A stretch of DNA of 9,400 nt from contig DDYO01000068.1 in NCBI GenBank assembly GCA_002348045.1, positions 225-9,624 of the forward strand. Reading direction: 5' to 3'. The stretch comes from Anaerolineales bacterium UBA2232. GTDB lineage: Bacteria > Chloroflexota > Anaerolineae > UBA2200. The notes below the pieces were generated by a model. That model did no database searches and was not told the origin of the DNA. It was given only the letters and a program-made list of their open reading frames with translations. Below are positions 6,467-9,400 of this stretch, piece by piece. Within the stretch, counting starts at the first letter, position 1. Every line of letters starts with the position of its first letter. Made by a program: the position numbers and the translations under genes.

Positions 6467-7197
6467 TCCGCTTGCAGGGAGTCGCCAAAGTCTACCGCAT
6501 GGGCGACGTTGAGGTTCACGCCTTGCGCGGCATTGATCTCCACATTGCGGCTGGGGAATTCTTGGCAATTATGGGCCCGTCTGGCTCTGGCAAGAGCACC
6601 TTGATGAACCTGCTAGGCTGTCTAGATCAGCCCTCTGCTGGAACGTACCTACTGGATAGCATCGATGTAGGCAGGCTCAATGACAACCAACTGGCCGAGA
6701 TACGTAACCGGAAGATCGGCTTTGTATTTCAGAACTATAGCCTGTTGGCCCGAACAAGTGCCGTGCGCAACGTAGAAGTGCCCATGATCTACGCAGGCTT
6801 GTCCATGTCGCAGCGGCGCGCGCGGGCCGAATCGGCCCTGACCAGCGTGGGGTTGGCCAAGCGCTTCCATCACAAGCCCAACGAACTGTCTGGTGGGGAG
6901 CAGCAGCGTGTGGCAATCGCGCGATCGTTGGTGAATGAGCCCCGGATCATCCTGGCTGATGAGCCGACGGGAAACCTGGATACCAAGACCGGCAAGGAGA
7001 TCATCGGCATCTTTCAAGCACTGAATGATCGAGGTATCACGATTATCTTTGTCACCCACGATCCCGAGGTGGCAGGATGCGCCAGGCGCATCATCCGGCT
7101 GAGGGACGGCCTGGTGGTTGGCGAGGAGGAGGTCTCGGTTCCCTGTGCGTACGGCGATATTCCGGTTGCCGAACCCGGCCGGGAACTGGTGACCTAG
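6463..7197 (+). CDS. ABC transporter ATP-binding protein, MacB/LolD type
   Basis: This 244-residue protein is a stand-alone nucleotide-binding subunit that hydrolyses ATP on the cytoplasmic face to drive the permeases encoded next. All core motifs are intact: Walker [10 protein letters not shown] (38-46), Q-loop Gln90 in FVFQNYSLL, signature [15 protein letters not shown] (142-156), Walker B IILADE with catalytic Glu167 followed by PTGNLD, and switch His199 in FVTHD. The [11 protein letters not shown] and [10 protein letters not shown] wording is typical of the MacB/LolD/FtsE branch. A C-terminal extension of about 25 residues follows the domain. ATG 6463 overlaps the adaptor stop as ATGA, and the next gene starts 1 nt after its stop, so translation is probably coupled along the operon. 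In canonical MacB this domain is fused to the permease; here it is separate. The subfamily assignment is strong; the substrate is not determinable. Confidence 0.95.
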   Translation: MIRLQGVAKVYRMGDVEVHALRGIDLHIAAGEFLAIMGPSGSGKSTLMNLLGCLDQPSAGTYLLDSIDVGRLNDNQLAEIRNRKIGFVFQNYSLLARTSAVRNVEVPMIYAGLSMSQRRARAESALTSVGLAKRFHHKPNELSGGEQQRVAIARSLVNEPRIILADEPTGNLDTKTGKEIIGIFQALNDRGITIIFVTHDPEVAGCARRIIRLRDGLVVGEEEVSVPCAYGDIPVAEPGRELVT

Positions 7198-7198
7198 C

Positions 7199-8434
7199 AT
7201 GGACATCTTGGAAGGCGTTCGATCGGCCCTGTCTGGTCTCTCAGCGAACAAACTGCGGTCGGCTCTGACGATGCTAGGCATCATCATCGGCGTGGGGGCT
7301 GTGATCGCCCTGCTTTCCATTGGCCAGGGAGCGCAAGCGGCCATTACAGAGCAGATACAGGGCATCGGATCGAACTTGATTTTTGTCCTGCCGGGCAGTC
7401 TCCAGTCCGGTGGAGTTTCTTTCGGCGCAGGAACCTTGGCAAGCTTGAACGTCGCGGATGCGCAAGCGATCGCCGACCCTTCCCGCTGCCCGGATGTGCT
7501 CGCCGTGGCCCCTCAGTTTATCCGCAGCGCTCAGGTCATTTACCGCAACCGCAACAGCAACGTTAGCATCTCGGGCACGACGCCTGCTTTCGAGTTTGTG
7601 CGCAAGGTCGAGGTGATCGAAGGCACGTTCTTTACCATCCAGGACGAATCGTTTGGAGCTCGGGTGGCGGTACTGGGTGGGCGCATCGCGGTCGATCTGT
7701 TCGACGACGCTAGCGCCATCGGGCAAACCATTCGCATCAACAGCGTGCCATTTCGCGTTATCGGAGTGCTGGCGCAAAAGGGCGGTGGCGGAGGCGCGCA
7801 AAGTGTGGACAATCAGGTCTTGGTGCCTTTGACCACGGCGCATACCCGCCTCTTTGGCAACGTCACTGCCCGACGTGGAGGAAGGGCCGTGACGCTTATC
7901 AATGCATCGGCGGTGAGCGAAGACCGCATTGACGCAGCGGTGCAACAGATCACAGACCTGTTGCGAGATCGTCATCGTATCCAATTTGGCGAAGATGACT
8001 TTTCGATCACCAGTCAAGACGATATCGTAAGCGTTCTGGGTCAGGTGACCACGATCCTGACGACCTTCCTGGCCGCCATCGCGGCTATTTCTCTGCTGGT
8101 CGGTGGCATTGGGATCATGAACATCATGTTCGTCTCGGTCGCGGAACGCACCAAGGAGATCGGCATTCGCAAAGCCATCGGGGCCAAACGCCGCACGATC
8201 CTCATGCAGTTTCTGGCTGAGGCGGCGAGCATTTGTTTGCTGGGCGGCCTGGTGGCGCTGGCCATCGCCTGGCCGATCACCCTGGTGATGCAGCGGTTTT
8301 TGCCGGCCACCATGTCGCTGTACATTGTGGGGCTGGCGTTGTTGGTGTCGGCGGTAACCGGTCTGACGGCGGGCTTTTTTCCGGCATGGCGCGCGGCGCG
8401 TATGAACCCCGTGGATGCCTTGAGAAATGAGTAA
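7199..8434 (+). CDS. ABC transporter permease, MacB/FtsX type (first of two)
   Basis: The 411-residue integral membrane subunit follows the MacB_PCD-FtsX plan. TM1 is at about 21-43 (LTMLGIIIGVGAVIALLS). A large extracytoplasmic core domain (about 45-280) comes next. Then follow three more membrane spans at about 284-312, 335-360 and 373-396. The coupling segment AERTKEIGIRKAIGAK (315-330) after TM2, which contacts the ATPase in this family, is well conserved, as is the ending FFPAWRAARMNPVDALRNE. A Gly-rich loop (KGGGGGA, 194-200) sits in the core domain where related permeases have a short Gly/Ser turn. By family knowledge such proteins do not carry substrate through the membrane but move it outside by a mechanical stroke. 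ATG 7199 lies 1 nt after the ATPase stop; no independent ribosome site is obvious, suggesting coupled translation. Its 3' end overlaps the next permease by 8 nt. Confidence 0.93.
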   Translation: MDILEGVRSALSGLSANKLRSALTMLGIIIGVGAVIALLSIGQGAQAAITEQIQGIGSNLIFVLPGSLQSGGVSFGAGTLASLNVADAQAIADPSRCPDVLAVAPQFIRSAQVIYRNRNSNVSISGTTPAFEFVRKVEVIEGTFFTIQDESFGARVAVLGGRIAVDLFDDASAIGQTIRINSVPFRVIGVLAQKGGGGGAQSVDNQVLVPLTTAHTRLFGNVTARRGGRAVTLINASAVSEDRIDAAVQQITDLLRDRHRIQFGEDDFSITSQDDIVSVLGQVTTILTTFLAAIAAISLLVGGIGIMNIMFVSVAERTKEIGIRKAIGAKRRTILMQFLAEAASICLLGGLVALAIAWPITLVMQRFLPATMSLYIVGLALLVSAVTGLTAGFFPAWRAARMNPVDALRNE

Positions 8435-9400
8435 ACGCAAAGGCACCAATATCCTGATCGGTGAACTGCGCGAGAGTTTCGCCATGGCCATGGCCGCCAT
8501 CACCGCGCACAAGCTACGCTCGGCCCTGACGCTGCTGGGGGTAATGGTGGGCGTGTTCTCCATCATCGTCGTCATGACCGCCATGCGCGTGATGCAGGGA
8601 AACATTGAGCAGGAAATGAGTCAGCTCGGCAGCCAGAGTTTCATGGTCCAAAAGTGGCCCGCCATTCATTTCTCGGGTCCCGAGGGTCTCGAAAAATACC
8701 GACGTCGCAAAGACCTGACGATGGCCCAGGGATTGCGGTTGGCGGAGAAAGCCACGCTGGCAGAAGCTGTTGGTATCGAGACCTCCTTTTGGGGCGGCCA
8801 GGTGGAGACGCGTTACAAGAAAACCGCACCGAACGTGCAGTTATTCGGCGAAACCCCTGGCAGCTTCCTGGCACGAAACTGGGTGCTGGCGGAGGGACGC
8901 CTCCTCACGAACAACGATGTGGAAAATGCCCGGGATGTCTGCGTGCTCGGGAGCGGTTTGGCCAAGACGGTGTTCCCGTTCGGGTCTGCCCTGGGAGAAC
9001 GGCTCAAGATCAACGGTATCAATTACAGCGTCATCGGGGTGTTGGAAGCGAAAGGCAGCTCCATGGGGGGCGACCAGGATAATTTCGCCATCGTGCCGCT
9101 TTCGACCGGACTGAACCGCTTCGGCCGCTGGAATCGCAGTCTGAATTTCCTGGTGCAGGCCCGCGACCAGGCGTCTTACGACGACACCGTCGAGCAGGTT
9201 CGGGGCATCCTGCGCGTGGTGCGCAAGGTGCCACCGGGTGAGGATGACGACTTCGAGATTTTCTCCAACGACTCGCTGATTGCGCAGTTCAACGCCTTCA
9301 CTCTGGCGGTGCGGCTTGGGGTGGCGGTGATCAGTTCCATAGCGTTGCTGGCGGCCGGCATTGGCATCATGAACATCATGCTCGTATCGGTCACGGAGCG
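8427..9400 (+). CDS. ABC transporter permease, MacB/FtsX type (second of two), 3' partial
   Basis: The frame is open from ATG 8427 to the window end, giving 324 complete codons without a stop. The ATG overlaps the previous gene's TAA by 8 nt (ATGAGTAA), consistent with coupled translation. Visible parts: a charged N-terminus (MSKRKG), TM1 at about 31-53 (LTLLGVMVGVFSIIVVM), an extracytoplasmic MacB_PCD-like domain (about 55-285) with LAEGRLLTNNDV and VIGVLEAKGSSMGG, and the start of TM2 (about 293-320), ending GIGIMNIMLVSVTE, the same coupling-region motif as in the first permease. The remaining two spans and C-terminus lie beyond the edge. It differs widely from the first permease in the core domain, so it is a diverged paralogue rather than a recent copy. 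A heterodimer of the two permeases driven by the single ATPase is the simplest inference. Confidence 0.9.
   Translation, partial: MSKRKGTNILIGELRESFAMAMAAITAHKLRSALTLLGVMVGVFSIIVVMTAMRVMQGNIEQEMSQLGSQSFMVQKWPAIHFSGPEGLEKYRRRKDLTMAQGLRLAEKATLAEAVGIETSFWGGQVETRYKKTAPNVQLFGETPGSFLARNWVLAEGRLLTNNDVENARDVCVLGSGLAKTVFPFGSALGERLKINGINYSVIGVLEAKGSSMGGDQDNFAIVPLSTGLNRFGRWNRSLNFLVQARDQASYDDTVEQVRGILRVVRKVPPGEDDDFEIFSNDSLIAQFNAFTLAVRLGVAVISSIALLAAGIGIMNIMLVSVTE

Noticed and set aside
7274..8605. Long antisense open frame (about 443 codons) opposite the first permease
   Set aside because: It runs antisense to a well-supported permease with intact family motifs; its product is an Arg/His/Gln-rich mixture with no recognisable domain, as expected from the complement of a GC-rich gene.

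Overview
All genes in this window are on the + strand. The sequence suggests a GC-rich bacterium, most likely a member of the Chloroflexota (Anaerolineae/Caldilineae type). The signs are a secreted lipoprotein with a long Thr/Pro/Ala linker ahead of a glycosidase-like domain, tandem glycosidase paralogues, a murA-mreB pair, and an export operon built from separate ATPase and permease subunits. This assignment is an inference from gene style; the window has no rRNA or other phylogenetic marker.

Positions 1-2404 hold two tandem, diverged clan GH-A glycoside hydrolase-like genes. The first has lost its 5' end to the window edge. The second is a complete predicted lipoprotein. They are separated by a perfect 16-bp terminator hairpin, a 14-bp perfect palindrome and a possible promoter, so the copies look independently transcribed although related.

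Positions 2405-4940 hold a cell-wall module. A near-consensus promoter (TTGACT, 17 bp, TATACT) and a leader of about 135 nt precede murA, the first committed step of peptidoglycan synthesis. An MreB/Mbl-type actin homologue follows after 13 nt with a strong Shine-Dalgarno sequence. No mreC or mreD follows; a hairpin closes the unit. The MreB has Asn in place of the usual Asp in its phosphate-2 motif.

Positions 4977-9400 hold an export operon of MacAB style behind a consensus promoter (TTGACA, 16 bp, TATAAT). Its genes are a membrane-anchored HlyD/MacA-type adaptor, a stand-alone MacB/LolD-type ATPase, and two different MacB/FtsX-type permeases, the last cut by the window end. Gene junctions are an ATGA overlap, a 1-nt gap and an 8-nt overlap, so translation is probably coupled. 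The assembled machine would be one ATPase pair driving two permease subunits, with the adaptor on the outer face of the membrane; the substrate cannot be told from sequence.

I saw no tRNA, rRNA, CRISPR, insertion sequence or phage feature. Most genes belong to known families. The items most worth a second look are the MreB substitution, the palindrome and start ambiguity of the second glycosidase, the homopolymer tract at the adaptor/ATPase junction, and the paired permeases.
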